Assembly (NCBI GenBank): GCA_023475025.1
Contig: JAMCWB010000013.1
Location: 1 to 60,508, forward strand
Direction: 5' to 3'
Length of the DNA: 60,508 bases
Source: Gammaproteobacteria bacterium
GTDB lineage: Bacteria; Pseudomonadota; Gammaproteobacteria; Pseudomonadales; Pseudomonadaceae
Shown here: piece after piece, positions 16,790 through 25,373 of the stretch
Layout of the letters: every line of letters starts with the position of its first letter
How positions within the stretch are numbered: the first letter of the stretch is position 1
Made by a program: the position numbers and the translations under genes
The notes under the pieces: generated by a model
What the model was told of the DNA's origin: nothing
What the model saw: only the letters and a program-made list of their open reading frames with translations
Databases searched by the model: none

Positions 16790-17916
16790 TCCCGTTTAAT
16801 AAACCGCCTGTTACTGGTGCTGAAGAGCAATACATCAAACAGGCGCTGGCGAGTAACAAACTCTCCGGCGATGGCCCGTTCGGCAAAAAATGCCAGAGTT
16901 GGTTTGAAACCAACCTTCCAGCCAAGAAAACACTGCTAACACCTTCCTGCACCGCTGCACTCGAGCTGGCTGCCGTCTTGATCGATATACAGCCCGGCGA
17001 TGAAGTCATCATGCCGAGCTACACCTTCGTGAGCACGGCAAATGCCTTCGTACTCCGTGGCGCAAAGATCGTTTTCGTGGATATCCGGCCCGATACCATG
17101 AATATCGATGAACGCCTGATCGAGGCCGCCATCACTCCCAAAACCCGAGCCATCGTGCCTGTGCACTACGCCGGCGTTGCCTGCGAAATGGACGCCATCA
17201 TGGCCATTGCCGAGCGCCATAACCTTTACGTGGTTGAAGATGCAGCTCAAGGCATGATGAGCAGCTACAAAGGGCGTGCGCTGGGAACCATCGGCCATCT
17301 GGGAGCTTTCAGCTTCCACGAAACCAAGAACTATACCAGTGGCGGTGAAGGTGGTCTGCTGATCATCAACGATCAACGTTTTGCTGAACGTGCGGAGGTG
17401 ATTCGCGAGAAAGGCACCAACCGGAGCCAGTTCTTCCGGGGCATGGTAGACAAGTACCAATGGGTGGATATCGGCAGCAGCTACCTGCCCAGTGAATTGC
17501 AGGCCGCTTTCCTGTGGGCGCAGTTGGAGCATGCAAACGAAATCAATGAATCGCGACTGAATGCTTGGCAGTATTATTGGCAACATCTGCAGCCGCTTGC
17601 GGAACAGGGGCGCATTGAACTTGCCACCATTCCAGAAGGCTGCACCCACAACGCTCACATGTTTTACCTGAAAACCTCCGGACTGGATGAGCGTACTGCT
17701 TTGTTAGATCATCTCAAAAGCCGGGATATTCTTGCGGTATTTCATTACGTGCCGCTGCACTCTGCAAGAGCCGGTGCAGCCTTTGGGCGACTCCATGGGG
17801 AAGATTCCTTTACCACCCATGAAAGTGAGCGGTTGGTGAGGCTGCCTATGTGGTTCGGGATTGATGAGACTACGCAACAGCAAGTGGTCAATGCGATTTT
17901 TGAGTTCTATCGGTGA
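16786..17916 (+). CDS. wecE: dTDP-4-amino-4,6-dideoxygalactose transaminase
   Basis: A 376-residue PLP enzyme of the DegT/DnrJ/EryC1/StrS family, the same length as E. coli WecE/RffA. It opens MIPFNKPPVTGAEEQYI, has VPVHYAGVACEMDAI, the VVEDAAQG motif with the PLP-binding Asp, and FSFHETKNYTSGGEGG carrying the Schiff-base lysine. It converts dTDP-4-keto-6-deoxyglucose to dTDP-Fuc4N using glutamate. I chose the ATG at 16786 (overlapping the previous stop as ATGA); the open frame extends upstream into the acetyltransferase gene but only as a shadow. It overlaps wzx by GTGA. Confidence 0.93.
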   Translation: MIPFNKPPVTGAEEQYIKQALASNKLSGDGPFGKKCQSWFETNLPAKKTLLTPSCTAALELAAVLIDIQPGDEVIMPSYTFVSTANAFVLRGAKIVFVDIRPDTMNIDERLIEAAITPKTRAIVPVHYAGVACEMDAIMAIAERHNLYVVEDAAQGMMSSYKGRALGTIGHLGAFSFHETKNYTSGGEGGLLIINDQRFAERAEVIREKGTNRSQFFRGMVDKYQWVDIGSSYLPSELQAAFLWAQLEHANEINESRLNAWQYYWQHLQPLAEQGRIELATIPEGCTHNAHMFYLKTSGLDERTALLDHLKSRDILAVFHYVPLHSARAGAAFGRLHGEDSFTTHESERLVRLPMWFGIDETTQQQVVNAIFEFYR

Positions 17917-19325
17917 CACCTAAACAAATCGCCGCCTTCGCCATAGGCCCCATCGGCGGTGCTGTCCTTGGCCTTATCTCCCTGCCCATCATCACCTGGT
18001 TCTTCTCTCAGGAAGACGTTGGCCGGATGGCGATGCTACAAGTGACCCTTAGCTTCAGCATTCTCCTATTTAGTCTTGGGCTGGATCAGTCTTATGTACG
18101 GGAGTTTCACGAGGCAAACAGCAAACCCGCTCTTCTCAAGCGCGCAATGTTACCGGGACTAGTGCTGCTGGTATTGACCCTTGTAGTGCTTCTATCACTT
18201 GGTGGGACATTGGCAGGTTGGTTATTTGGTGTGCCCGCCTGGCACTTAAGCCTGCTAGTAGCATTGGCCTTGGTAGCAAGTTATCTTTCCCGGTTTTTGT
18301 CGCTCGTGCTGCGTATGAACGAGCGTGGCTTGGCGTTCTCAATGAGCCAGTTGATGCCAAAGCTACTTTTACTCGCGATTATCGGGGGGTACGTTGCCGC
18401 CGGAGCAGACAAGGATCTTACGAACCTTGTGCTGGCTAACACTGCCGCAATTGCCTTTGTCTGTGCAATATTCGGGTGGAACACACGAGCGGAGTGGCTA
18501 ACCGGTGTACGCACAAAACTGGATATTGATCAGCTAAAAAGTATGCTCCGTTTTGGGCTGCCCTTGATTCTTGGTGGCCTGGCATTTTGGGGGCTTACAG
18601 CTACGGATAAAATATTCCTTCGCACTATGGCCAGTTTTGAAGAACTGGGGTTGTACTCAGTGGCAGTCAGCTTTGCCGCAGCAGCCACCATACTGCAAAG
18701 TGTGTTCTCAACCGTTTGGGCACCCACCGTCTACAAATGGGCCAGTGCAGGCACAGGGTTGGAAAATGTCCACAAGGTAAGCCGTTACATTCTGGCGCTC
18801 GTGGTACTCGGGTTTGCGTTAGCCGGACTACTCTCTTGGGTCGTTACGTTATTTCTGCCTGCCAACTACGCAGCCGTGCAGTGGATCGTGGTTGCCTGCA
18901 TTGGCTACCCCTTGCTGTACACACTATCTGAAACAACGGTTGTAGGCATAGGCATTTCCCGGCGCAGCTCCTTCTCCATGCTGGCGGCCATTACCGCATT
19001 CGCGGTTAACCTGGTGGGCAACTGGTGGCTAATCCCTATTTTTGGCGCCGCCGGGGCAGCCGTAAGCACATGTGTGTCGTTCTGGGTGTTCTTTTTCCTG
19101 AGAACCGAGTTCTCCATCTACCTTTGGAAACCAATGCCTCGGCTTGTCCTGTACGCCTTCACGCTAGTTTCTGTAGCTGGGGCGGTGGTGTTTACTCTTT
19201 GGGGTGAAGCATTGAAGGAAATGATGGTTGGTTTTTGGTTAGTTGTACTGGCTAGTTGGGGAGTGGTTTTTCGGAACGAGCTGTTGGAAGCATTTCGGTT
19301 TGTCCGAGGTAAAAGGCAACGCTAA
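17913..19325 (+). CDS. wzx: Wzx-type oligosaccharide flippase
   Basis: A 470-residue polytopic membrane protein with about 12-14 hydrophobic segments and few long loops. The N-terminal FAIGPIGGAVLGLISLPIITWFFSQEDVGRMAML resembles the MOP/PST flippases with a conserved first helix and a Q/ED pair. It should move undecaprenyl-PP-linked repeat units across the inner membrane. The start is GTG overlapping the wecE stop (GTGA), so expression is coupled to the Fuc4NAc genes. Flippases are poorly conserved, so the substrate cannot be inferred. Confidence 0.9.
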   Translation: MTPKQIAAFAIGPIGGAVLGLISLPIITWFFSQEDVGRMAMLQVTLSFSILLFSLGLDQSYVREFHEANSKPALLKRAMLPGLVLLVLTLVVLLSLGGTLAGWLFGVPAWHLSLLVALALVASYLSRFLSLVLRMNERGLAFSMSQLMPKLLLLAIIGGYVAAGADKDLTNLVLANTAAIAFVCAIFGWNTRAEWLTGVRTKLDIDQLKSMLRFGLPLILGGLAFWGLTATDKIFLRTMASFEELGLYSVAVSFAAAATILQSVFSTVWAPTVYKWASAGTGLENVHKVSRYILALVVLGFALAGLLSWVVTLFLPANYAAVQWIVVACIGYPLLYTLSETTVVGIGISRRSSFSMLAAITAFAVNLVGNWWLIPIFGAAGAAVSTCVSFWVFFFLRTEFSIYLWKPMPRLVLYAFTLVSVAGAVVFTLWGEALKEMMVGFWLVVLASWGVVFRNELLEAFRFVRGKRQR

Positions 19326-19463
19326 TGACAGTAGGCATCCGGATGCACACAAGTCACACTCTTCCAATGAACGCCAAGTGGAAGACCTGAAGAAGCGTTT
19401 GCCGCGCTGGTGTATCTGACAAGAGTCATTAGTCGGATAAATCTGATGCAGAGCGTTTACTCT

Positions 19464-19473
19464 CGGTAGCGTT
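19464..19473 (+). promoter_or_regulatory. ops-like CGGTAGCGTT, low confidence
   Basis: The 160-bp gap between wzx and the TPR gene contains CGGTAGCGTT flanked by two GCGTTTACT direct repeats (19453 and 19470). It matches 9 of 10 positions of the ops consensus GCGGTAGYNT when aligned from the preceding T. It would lie 13 nt before the next start codon, which is unusually close. It may be chance. Confidence 0.25.
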
Positions 19474-19485
19474 TACTAAAACCCC

Positions 19486-21291
19486 ATGCCAACCCTGCTC
19501 AACTTCACCCACCCCGACAAAGCACACTGGCTTACCCAGCCACGCTATGCCGTCATCACCTGGCCATTGTTACTGACGCCAGTCACCAGCATGACTGGCT
19601 TCGGGGGCGTTGCGATCGCGTTGTTTGGTATTGCTGTCAGCGGCTATGCACGGTTGACATGGTTCAAACTACTGCCCCATGAGCAAGGGCGGCTGGATCA
19701 AGCGCGCAAAGCGTTGCATGCAGCCTCACCCGCGCAGGCCATCAGTGCCCTGCAAGAAGCGCGATTGGTTGGCACGCATTATCAAGTAATGCGTGCCGCA
19801 CTGTTAGCACGCGCTTACTGTCAACAGGGTGAATTCAGCAAAGCCCATCAAGTGCTCAATGCCTTGGCTGACAAGCCATTGCTGCCTGATGAGCAGCTCT
19901 GCCTGAATATCGCCTGGGCACAATTATTCAATGCAGCTGACAACCCGGCAGAGGCCAGACACAGACTGGCAGGTATTGCAGACCAGCAATGCCTTGAGCA
20001 CCTTGATTGTCTGCTGCTCAAAGCAGACCTGGCATTGCAGCATGAAGACTATCAACAGGCACGTGCACTGCTCGACGCCGGCCTGGACCGTTACCAGCAG
20101 CCATCAGAACGCGTACTACTTCACAACAACCTGGCACGCACTGAAGGGTTAAGGGGCCACACGGATATACAGCTACGCCACCTTAAAGCCGCCCTGGTGG
20201 AGTTTAAGCGAGCACCCCGCGCCGACCTGACGGATATAGTTCACCATAACCTGGCCATAGCACTGATAAAGAACGGCCAGCCAAGTCAAGCCAAAGAAGT
20301 ACTGTGCAATGCTCAGGCTGTCAGCGCTGACAATGGGCTGACAGAGATGATCACACTGCTTAATAACCAGCTGCTCGCAGCACGTGAAGCCGGTGATAGC
20401 GCCTGGGTACAACAGATTCATGCAGAATTTGACCGTAAAAGCAGCTTGATTGATACAGCCACGCCCGGCGAGCAACTAGCACTCACGCTCTCCAGACTAC
20501 GCATGATGCGTAACGACGCAATAAACCACCGCAGCAGTAGCTACCCACGCCTGGTCAAAGAGCTACTGGATAAACTGTCAACACCTTCACCGTCCATACC
20601 CTTAAGCGAGCGCATAGCGGGCCTGGTCGAGCTGCGAAACGACATACAGCAAGAATTGGCAACCCACAGCAAGCAGGCCAATAAAGAAACCGAACAACTC
20701 ATTGAGCGGCTGAAAACAGCGACCCAGCAACTGCAGACACATAGCGTAACCATTGATACATATCTGACCAACCTGTCACCCAAGCTGATTGGCCCGTTAT
20801 TGCTCTGGCATCGATATCGGGCAGATGCCGACAAAGCACGGATTCAACTGGCCAATGACCCAATCAGCTTGCAGCACGCATTCACCACACTATTCAACCA
20901 CCTGCGCGAGAAAGCAGAATGGCTGAGCGAGCAAGGCACTGCTCAACAATCCATAGAAGCCTGGTTGATAATCTGCGATGAAATTGTCGCCTACCATGAT
21001 GAACTGCACCCAGAAGTACAACAGCGATGGCAACAAGAATACGCCCAGCTGGCCTTGCAGGCGCTAGAGCAAGCCACAGCCCAGATGAACAATCTACAAC
21101 ACCACCGCCAGCACATTGATCAACTGATAGGCCTGGCCTACTTCAGCCTCAGGTTGCGAAATGATAAAGCAGCGGCGGCGCAGTGGATGGAGATTGTGCA
21201 TCGGTATTCGCCTGTGTTGGGGCATTATGCGCAGTGGCTGAAGAGGTACTATGAGTATGTTTGTAGGGAGCTGGCCTTTGAGCGGACATAA
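19486..21291 (+). CDS. Membrane-anchored TPR-rich protein of unknown function
   Basis: A 601-residue protein. Two hydrophobic N-terminal segments (about residues 21-35 and 40-56) are followed by an all-helical region of roughly 540 residues. It contains TPR-like repeats between about 70 and 280 (for example ALLARAYCQQGEFSKAHQVLNALA and LLLKADLALQHEDYQQARALLDAGLDRY) and a coiled-coil-like Gln/Thr-rich part near 385-430. No ribosome site is obvious before the ATG. I do not recognise a named family. It lies between wzx and an IS remnant, so it could belong to the glycan cluster or to the inserted cargo. Confidence 0.6.
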   Translation: MPTLLNFTHPDKAHWLTQPRYAVITWPLLLTPVTSMTGFGGVAIALFGIAVSGYARLTWFKLLPHEQGRLDQARKALHAASPAQAISALQEARLVGTHYQVMRAALLARAYCQQGEFSKAHQVLNALADKPLLPDEQLCLNIAWAQLFNAADNPAEARHRLAGIADQQCLEHLDCLLLKADLALQHEDYQQARALLDAGLDRYQQPSERVLLHNNLARTEGLRGHTDIQLRHLKAALVEFKRAPRADLTDIVHHNLAIALIKNGQPSQAKEVLCNAQAVSADNGLTEMITLLNNQLLAAREAGDSAWVQQIHAEFDRKSSLIDTATPGEQLALTLSRLRMMRNDAINHRSSSYPRLVKELLDKLSTPSPSIPLSERIAGLVELRNDIQQELATHSKQANKETEQLIERLKTATQQLQTHSVTIDTYLTNLSPKLIGPLLLWHRYRADADKARIQLANDPISLQHAFTTLFNHLREKAEWLSEQGTAQQSIEAWLIICDEIVAYHDELHPEVQQRWQQEYAQLALQALEQATAQMNNLQHHRQHIDQLIGLAYFSLRLRNDKAAAAQWMEIVHRYSPVLGHYAQWLKRYYEYVCRELAFERT

Positions 21292-21516
21292 AACAAACAT
21301 CACCTGCATAGTGGCATCAGCTTCGTTACGCCGAATGCACGCCATACCGGCAAAGACCTGGAGCAATTGCAGCACCGCAAGAGGGTATATGAGGCAGCCA
21401 AAAGCCGGAATCCTCGGCGCTGGTCCAGGGCAACCCGGAACTGGGAACCGGTGGGAGCGGTGTCGCTCAACCCCGGCAAATTGCAGGAAATCGAGCTGAA
21501 TAAATCGGCTGCTTAA
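21292..21516 (+). mobile_element. C-terminal remnant of an IS3-family transposase (OrfB)
   Basis: A single open frame reads HSGISFVTPNARHTGKDLEQ and on through RRWSRATRNWEPVGAVSLNP to a TAA at 21514-21516. This matches the C-terminal end of IS3-family OrfB integrases (VTPxxRHxG...RNPxRWSxxTRNWxPxGxVxLNP). The rest of the element is missing. It abuts the TPR gene on the left and a TAC operon on the right, so it probably marks the left edge of a horizontally acquired insert. Confidence 0.8.
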
Positions 21517-21586
21517 ACGCATTAAAATGGACAACTGGGTTGAAAATTACCGAAGACGCTACGAGCCAACTACGGATTGCCAGAGG

Positions 21587-21602
21587 TTAACTTTAAAGTT
21601 AA
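21587..21602. promoter_or_regulatory. Perfect 16-bp palindrome at the TAC-1 start (candidate autoregulatory operator)
   Basis: TTAACTTTAAAGTTAA ends one base before the toxin ATG at 21604. The related sequence CACTTAAAAGTTAAC sits at the same place before the other two paralogous toxin genes (35703 and 41401). Autorepression by the XRE antitoxin is the normal mode for such operons. Confidence 0.6.
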
Positions 21603-21603
21603 T

Positions 21604-22110
21604 ATGCCCGTTCACTTTCTAGAGATCAATGAACACACACTTGGCAAGCCAGGAGCAACGAGCTCTGGTGGAAGCATTGCGCCCTGGAAGCTGCTGGCCC
21701 GCTGTGAGGGTGATGCTGCAGAGAGCTGTGTCCTCATAAAGCGTTTGAAGGAAATGGCGGCAGCGAATCTAAAAGATGGCAAGTCGGCATTATCGGCCCT
21801 CGATAAGCTGATTAATGTGGCGGCAACCGGAAAGCCCATCGAGAATTTTTATGACAGTAAGCAGAGCCATCCTCTGCATGAGTTTGTCTACAAAGATCGA
21901 AATCGTGTGATTTGGCGTATTCGCAAGGGCGATGTTCGAATTGCTTTCTACTATGCTGAAGGGAAGATTATTTTTCTTGCGGATGCCTTCGCGAAACGGA
22001 AAGGCAAGCTGACAAAAGGTGAGAAGAAGCAGCTTGAAGATGAAGTTAAAGCCTATATTGATGCAGAAGATGGCCAACAGGTGTTGGTCATTTCGCACCA
22101 AGGGGAGTGA
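21604..22110 (+). CDS. RelE/HigB-superfamily toxin of TAC operon 1
   Basis: A 168-residue toxin. The C-terminal half has the RelE-like core: HEFVYKDRNRVIWRIRKGDVRIAFYYAEGKIIFLADAFAKRKGKLT, with several Arg/Lys and an aromatic pair expected for an mRNA-interferase active site. The N-terminal 70 residues are an extension absent from short HigB proteins. Two paralogues occur at 35718 and 41416, sharing GNFYDxKQSHELH-like and VIWRxRxxDxRxxFYY motifs. The ATG at 21604 is favoured because it aligns with the starts of both paralogues; a TTG at 21577 would add nine residues. It is followed by antitoxin and SecB-like genes. Confidence 0.8.
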   Translation: MPVHFLEINEHTLGKPGATSSGGSIAPWKLLARCEGDAAESCVLIKRLKEMAAANLKDGKSALSALDKLINVAATGKPIENFYDSKQSHPLHEFVYKDRNRVIWRIRKGDVRIAFYYAEGKIIFLADAFAKRKGKLTKGEKKQLEDEVKAYIDAEDGQQVLVISHQGE

Positions 22111-22112
22111 AA

Positions 22113-22556
22113 ATGCTCAATAAAGAATTGGCAAGTCTTTGGGAAGAATCGCTAAAAGACGAGGATTTTCGTTTTGAGCTAAAAGCTCAGGATGTTGCTG
22201 TGAAGCTCGCAAATGCCGTTGCCTTGAGCGGAATGACTCAGAAAGAACTGGCGGACAAGCTGGGCTGGAAAACAAGCCGCATGAGTAAGGTGTTGCATGG
22301 CGCGTCTAATTTGACCCTGAAAACGATGTTCCAGGTGTGTGAGGCGCTGGGCATCGACTTTGATGTTCATTTTGGCGGTAAACACCACTTGAACGAACAA
22401 GTTGAAGTGATTAATGCCAGGCGTCATGAGGTGGAGGCCATACTGAAGACAGCACGGCAGTTAAATTCAATGAGTTGGAACCGCTATGCGCAGGTAAAAA
22501 CCTTCTCGCGTGTTGCCTATGGTTCTGACGAAACGGCGCGGGTAGCATGCCCATGA
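22113..22556 (+). CDS. XRE-family antitoxin with C-terminal tail, TAC operon 1
   Basis: A 147-residue HigA-like antitoxin. The HTH spans about residues 38-70 (GMTQKELADKLGWKTSRMSKVLHG) and the conserved fold ends near FGGKHH (87-92). A further 55 residues follow, rich in charged and aromatic positions (TARQLNSMSWNRYAQVKTFSRVAYG). In characterised TAC systems such as M. tuberculosis HigBA-SecB(TA), a tail like this is the chaperone-addiction region that makes the antitoxin depend on the SecB-like partner. The ATG at 22113 is preceded by AGGGGAG; a GTG at 22107 overlaps the toxin stop. Confidence 0.85.
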   Translation: MLNKELASLWEESLKDEDFRFELKAQDVAVKLANAVALSGMTQKELADKLGWKTSRMSKVLHGASNLTLKTMFQVCEALGIDFDVHFGGKHHLNEQVEVINARRHEVEAILKTARQLNSMSWNRYAQVKTFSRVAYGSDETARVACP

Positions 22557-22996
22557 AGTTAGCGTCTTTTCAGCTAAAGCATTATCACTTTACCCGGCTG
22601 CTTCTTGAAGCGAACGATGGTGCGGACATCAGTGACTCTGATATGCGGGATTCACCGTATCGCGTACCTGATGCCGATAAGTTGAAAACGTCTATTGTGC
22701 TGGGCGAGCCGGACTCGCTCGAAGAAGGCGCTGAACCCTTCTTTTTGTTGACGCTCGGATTGGAGTATCAAGAGCCTGAATTCCCGTATCATTTTGCTGT
22801 AGAGCTGGACGGTATTTTCGTACCCGATGAGCAGGAAAAGGAAAGCGATGATGTGCGGCACAGATTGGTCGTGAATGCGGCATCGATGCTTTACTCCGCT
22901 GTGCGTGACCAACTACTGACCTTGTCGGCACGCCACAAATATGGCCCCATGATGTTGCCGAGTGTGGATTTTCGCCCAATAACGCCTAAAAGCTGA
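22547..22996 (+). CDS. SecB-like chaperone of TAC operon 1
   Basis: A 149-residue acidic protein. SecB-family hallmarks are the N-terminal LKHYHFTRLLLEAN strand, the central FPYHFAVELDGIFV strand and the C-terminal helix plus motif SMLYSAVRDQLLTLSARHKYGPMMLPSVDF, which parallels the YxRExIxxLxxRxxFPxLxLxPxNF ending of SecB. It overlaps the antitoxin stop by 10 bp. By analogy with other TAC systems it should bind the antitoxin tail, preventing aggregation and degradation and so restraining the toxin. It is not the housekeeping SecB, judging from its location and divergence. An ATG at 22553 is an alternative start. Confidence 0.8.
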   Translation: MPMKLASFQLKHYHFTRLLLEANDGADISDSDMRDSPYRVPDADKLKTSIVLGEPDSLEEGAEPFFLLTLGLEYQEPEFPYHFAVELDGIFVPDEQEKESDDVRHRLVVNAASMLYSAVRDQLLTLSARHKYGPMMLPSVDFRPITPKS

Positions 22997-23003
22997 CTTA
23001 CCA

Positions 23004-25286
23004 TTGCCCCACAACTACACAAACCTCTCCCCCTCAGAATTCGAAACCCTTGCGGCCGACATACTGTCTGCTGAGCATTCAGTTACCTTCGAACGCTACG
23101 GAGAAGGGCCTGACGGCGGTATAGATTGCCGCCATGAATCCGCGAACGGGGAAGTGTGGATAGGCCAGGCTAAGCGGTATAAAAATGTGGCGGCGTTGCT
23201 GCGGGCTCTGCCCAAAGAGCAGAAAAAAATGCAGGCCCTGGAGCCAAGGCCCAGCCGGTACTTTCTGGTAACCGCCTGCTCATTATCTCCCGGCAACAAA
23301 CACGCGATACGGCAGGCCATGCAGCCGTTTATACAAGCTACGGCAGATATCTATGGTGCGGACGATTTAGATGCCCGGCTTGATCAGTACCCCCTCATCT
23401 ACCGCAAGCATTACCGCTTGTGGCTGCATGGTGTTGAACAGCTTAACCAGTACCTGAACCGGGCGCAGTATGCCCGTACCGAAATGGTTCACGAACGCTT
23501 GCTGGTCGATGCGAAAAGCTATGTGGTGCCCGCCGCGCAGGCAAAAATTGATGAGCAATTGACGGCCAATCATTGCTGCCTGATTATTGGCGATCCGGGC
23601 AGCGGCAAAAGTACCGTAGCAGGACAGTTAGCTTTACAGTTACAAATCGATAACCCACGCGCAGAGCTGGTATGGATAGATGATCGTGATGTGGCGCAGG
23701 CGCTCCAGCTGATACGGCCCGATAGCGATCAAATATTGGTGCTTGACGATTTCCTGGGGGCAACCTTTCTCGACACGGTCGGTATCCTTGCATTCCAGCG
23801 CGACTGGCAAACATTACTGTTCAAGGCTGCGCAGGCAAACGGGAAGTTGAAGCTTCTTTTTACCACTCGAACTTATATCCTGGAACAGGCTGTGAACCAG
23901 CTTGGTGGGGGCCAACGTGCGATCAATCAGCTATGTCGTCAGGCTGTTGATATGCAGCATTCAAACGCATGGTTCCGAGCTGAGTTGGTATACCGATTGA
24001 TTCATAGCGCAGGCTTTACACAAGAGCTGCTTAGTGCATTGCTCGCGGATAGACTTTACTGGGTCCTTATCAAGGCAGAGAGCTTTTCCCCTAGGCTTAT
24101 TAGAATGTTTTGTGAAAAGCTCACTACAGTGACGCCGCAACAGCTGAGAGCGACCGTGGAGGAGGGAATTGAGGGTCAGCAGCAGCTTTGGCAAGAAGTG
24201 TTTCAACGACTGAGTGCTGAAGCACAAGCGCTCCTGTACCTCTGCGGGCTAGCCGGTATTAATGCAAGCGTCGGTGAGCTCAAGCATTCTTTCAATACCC
24301 TGTATCATGGACTCTACGGGCGAGTAGCGGCGTTAAGCGGGTTTGATAAGGCACTACTGGAATTGGAGCCGACCTTTATAACCACGGCGCAGCATTTAGA
24401 CGAGATATGGGTGGGCCCGACTAACCCGAGTTTAGTGGATTTTATGTATAACAGCATTGCGGGTAATCATCCATTGATTGAAGCGCTGATCCAGAGCTTA
24501 GAGCATTTCGATTGGGGGCTTCGGAGTTTCAAAATAACTGAAAGCTCCAGCAATCCTATCGTCCTGAAGCGCAGCCAACAGGACGCATTGCTCGATAAAC
24601 AGACAGGGTTGCTGACTCAGCCAGGCAGCAATCTGATGCAAATGCTTCAAGCCGATTCAGTTGGCTGGAGTAACCGACCAGCGACCTTCGGCCAGAAGCT
24701 ATCCAAGCTCTGGCAGGTGGTGAAGCAAGATGGGCGAGCAGCAGCACGGTTGATGGGGAAACTGCAGGAACTACTTCCAGAAAGCGAAGGTTGGTCGGAG
24801 CTCTTCAAACAGGGCGATATGGCCGAGTTACTTGACCTTACCCGGCACCTGAGCAGCCAACAGGCAGAAGCGATATGGTTGACCGCTGTTGACAGCCTGC
24901 TCAACAGCGAGGACGCTGCTGCGCTTGCCGGCTTTTACAACGACCACCCGCCCGCTCAGAAAGTGCTGAAGCTTAATCGGGGGCAGTTGAAAAAAAACAT
25001 CATGAATGCCTGTAGCGAAGAAATAAACAGGCCAGATGACCCTGACCACCTGCAGGCCGTCCTCGGCGATCTTTACCTAATTGAAGAAGCACTGAATTTT
25101 GATGTTAGGCTGCTGGTTGAGAAAATCTATATTAAAATATTTGAAGAGAATAAAGAAGGCCGCGAGCACGAAAGTCAGAAGATGATTTATTACTATTTTC
25201 CAACAAAACAAGATAAACAAAGCGAGATAGAAAACCAGCTTTTTTTGATTCACGATGAGGTGGATGGGATGTTTTCCGCGGTTTGA
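23004..25286 (+). CDS. Mrr-like nuclease fused to a STAND-type NTPase (candidate antiphage protein)
   Basis: A 760-residue protein. The N-terminus (about 1-125) resembles an Mrr-type restriction nuclease: FETLAADILS, then GPDGGID (D41) and WIGQAKRYK (Q55, K57), the D-QxK form of PD-(D/E)xK. A P-loop NTPase follows, with Walker A GDPGSGKST (196-204) and Walker B ILVLDDF (244-250), then a helical region without recognised repeats to the C-terminus. Nuclease-STAND fusions of this layout occur in antiphage defence (Avs-like logic: sensing through the C-terminus, cleavage through the N-terminus). The start is a TTG 7 bp after the SecB-like stop, with a weak ribosome site. The last 60 codons are AT-rich. 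Confidence 0.78.
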   Translation: MPHNYTNLSPSEFETLAADILSAEHSVTFERYGEGPDGGIDCRHESANGEVWIGQAKRYKNVAALLRALPKEQKKMQALEPRPSRYFLVTACSLSPGNKHAIRQAMQPFIQATADIYGADDLDARLDQYPLIYRKHYRLWLHGVEQLNQYLNRAQYARTEMVHERLLVDAKSYVVPAAQAKIDEQLTANHCCLIIGDPGSGKSTVAGQLALQLQIDNPRAELVWIDDRDVAQALQLIRPDSDQILVLDDFLGATFLDTVGILAFQRDWQTLLFKAAQANGKLKLLFTTRTYILEQAVNQLGGGQRAINQLCRQAVDMQHSNAWFRAELVYRLIHSAGFTQELLSALLADRLYWVLIKAESFSPRLIRMFCEKLTTVTPQQLRATVEEGIEGQQQLWQEVFQRLSAEAQALLYLCGLAGINASVGELKHSFNTLYHGLYGRVAALSGFDKALLELEPTFITTAQHLDEIWVGPTNPSLVDFMYNSIAGNHPLIEALIQSLEHFDWGLRSFKITESSSNPIVLKRSQQDALLDKQTGLLTQPGSNLMQMLQADSVGWSNRPATFGQKLSKLWQVVKQDGRAAARLMGKLQELLPESEGWSELFKQGDMAELLDLTRHLSSQQAEAIWLTAVDSLLNSEDAAALAGFYNDHPPAQKVLKLNRGQLKKNIMNACSEEINRPDDPDHLQAVLGDLYLIEEALNFDVRLLVEKIYIKIFEENKEGREHESQKMIYYYFPTKQDKQSEIENQLFLIHDEVDGMFSAV

Positions 25287-25373
25287 AGAAGGTGTTTTAG
25301 CTTGGGTTTAGGTTTTTACAAAAGGGGTTTTCTTTCTTAATTTAAATTCTGTATAGAAGCAGAGGTTTGTATC

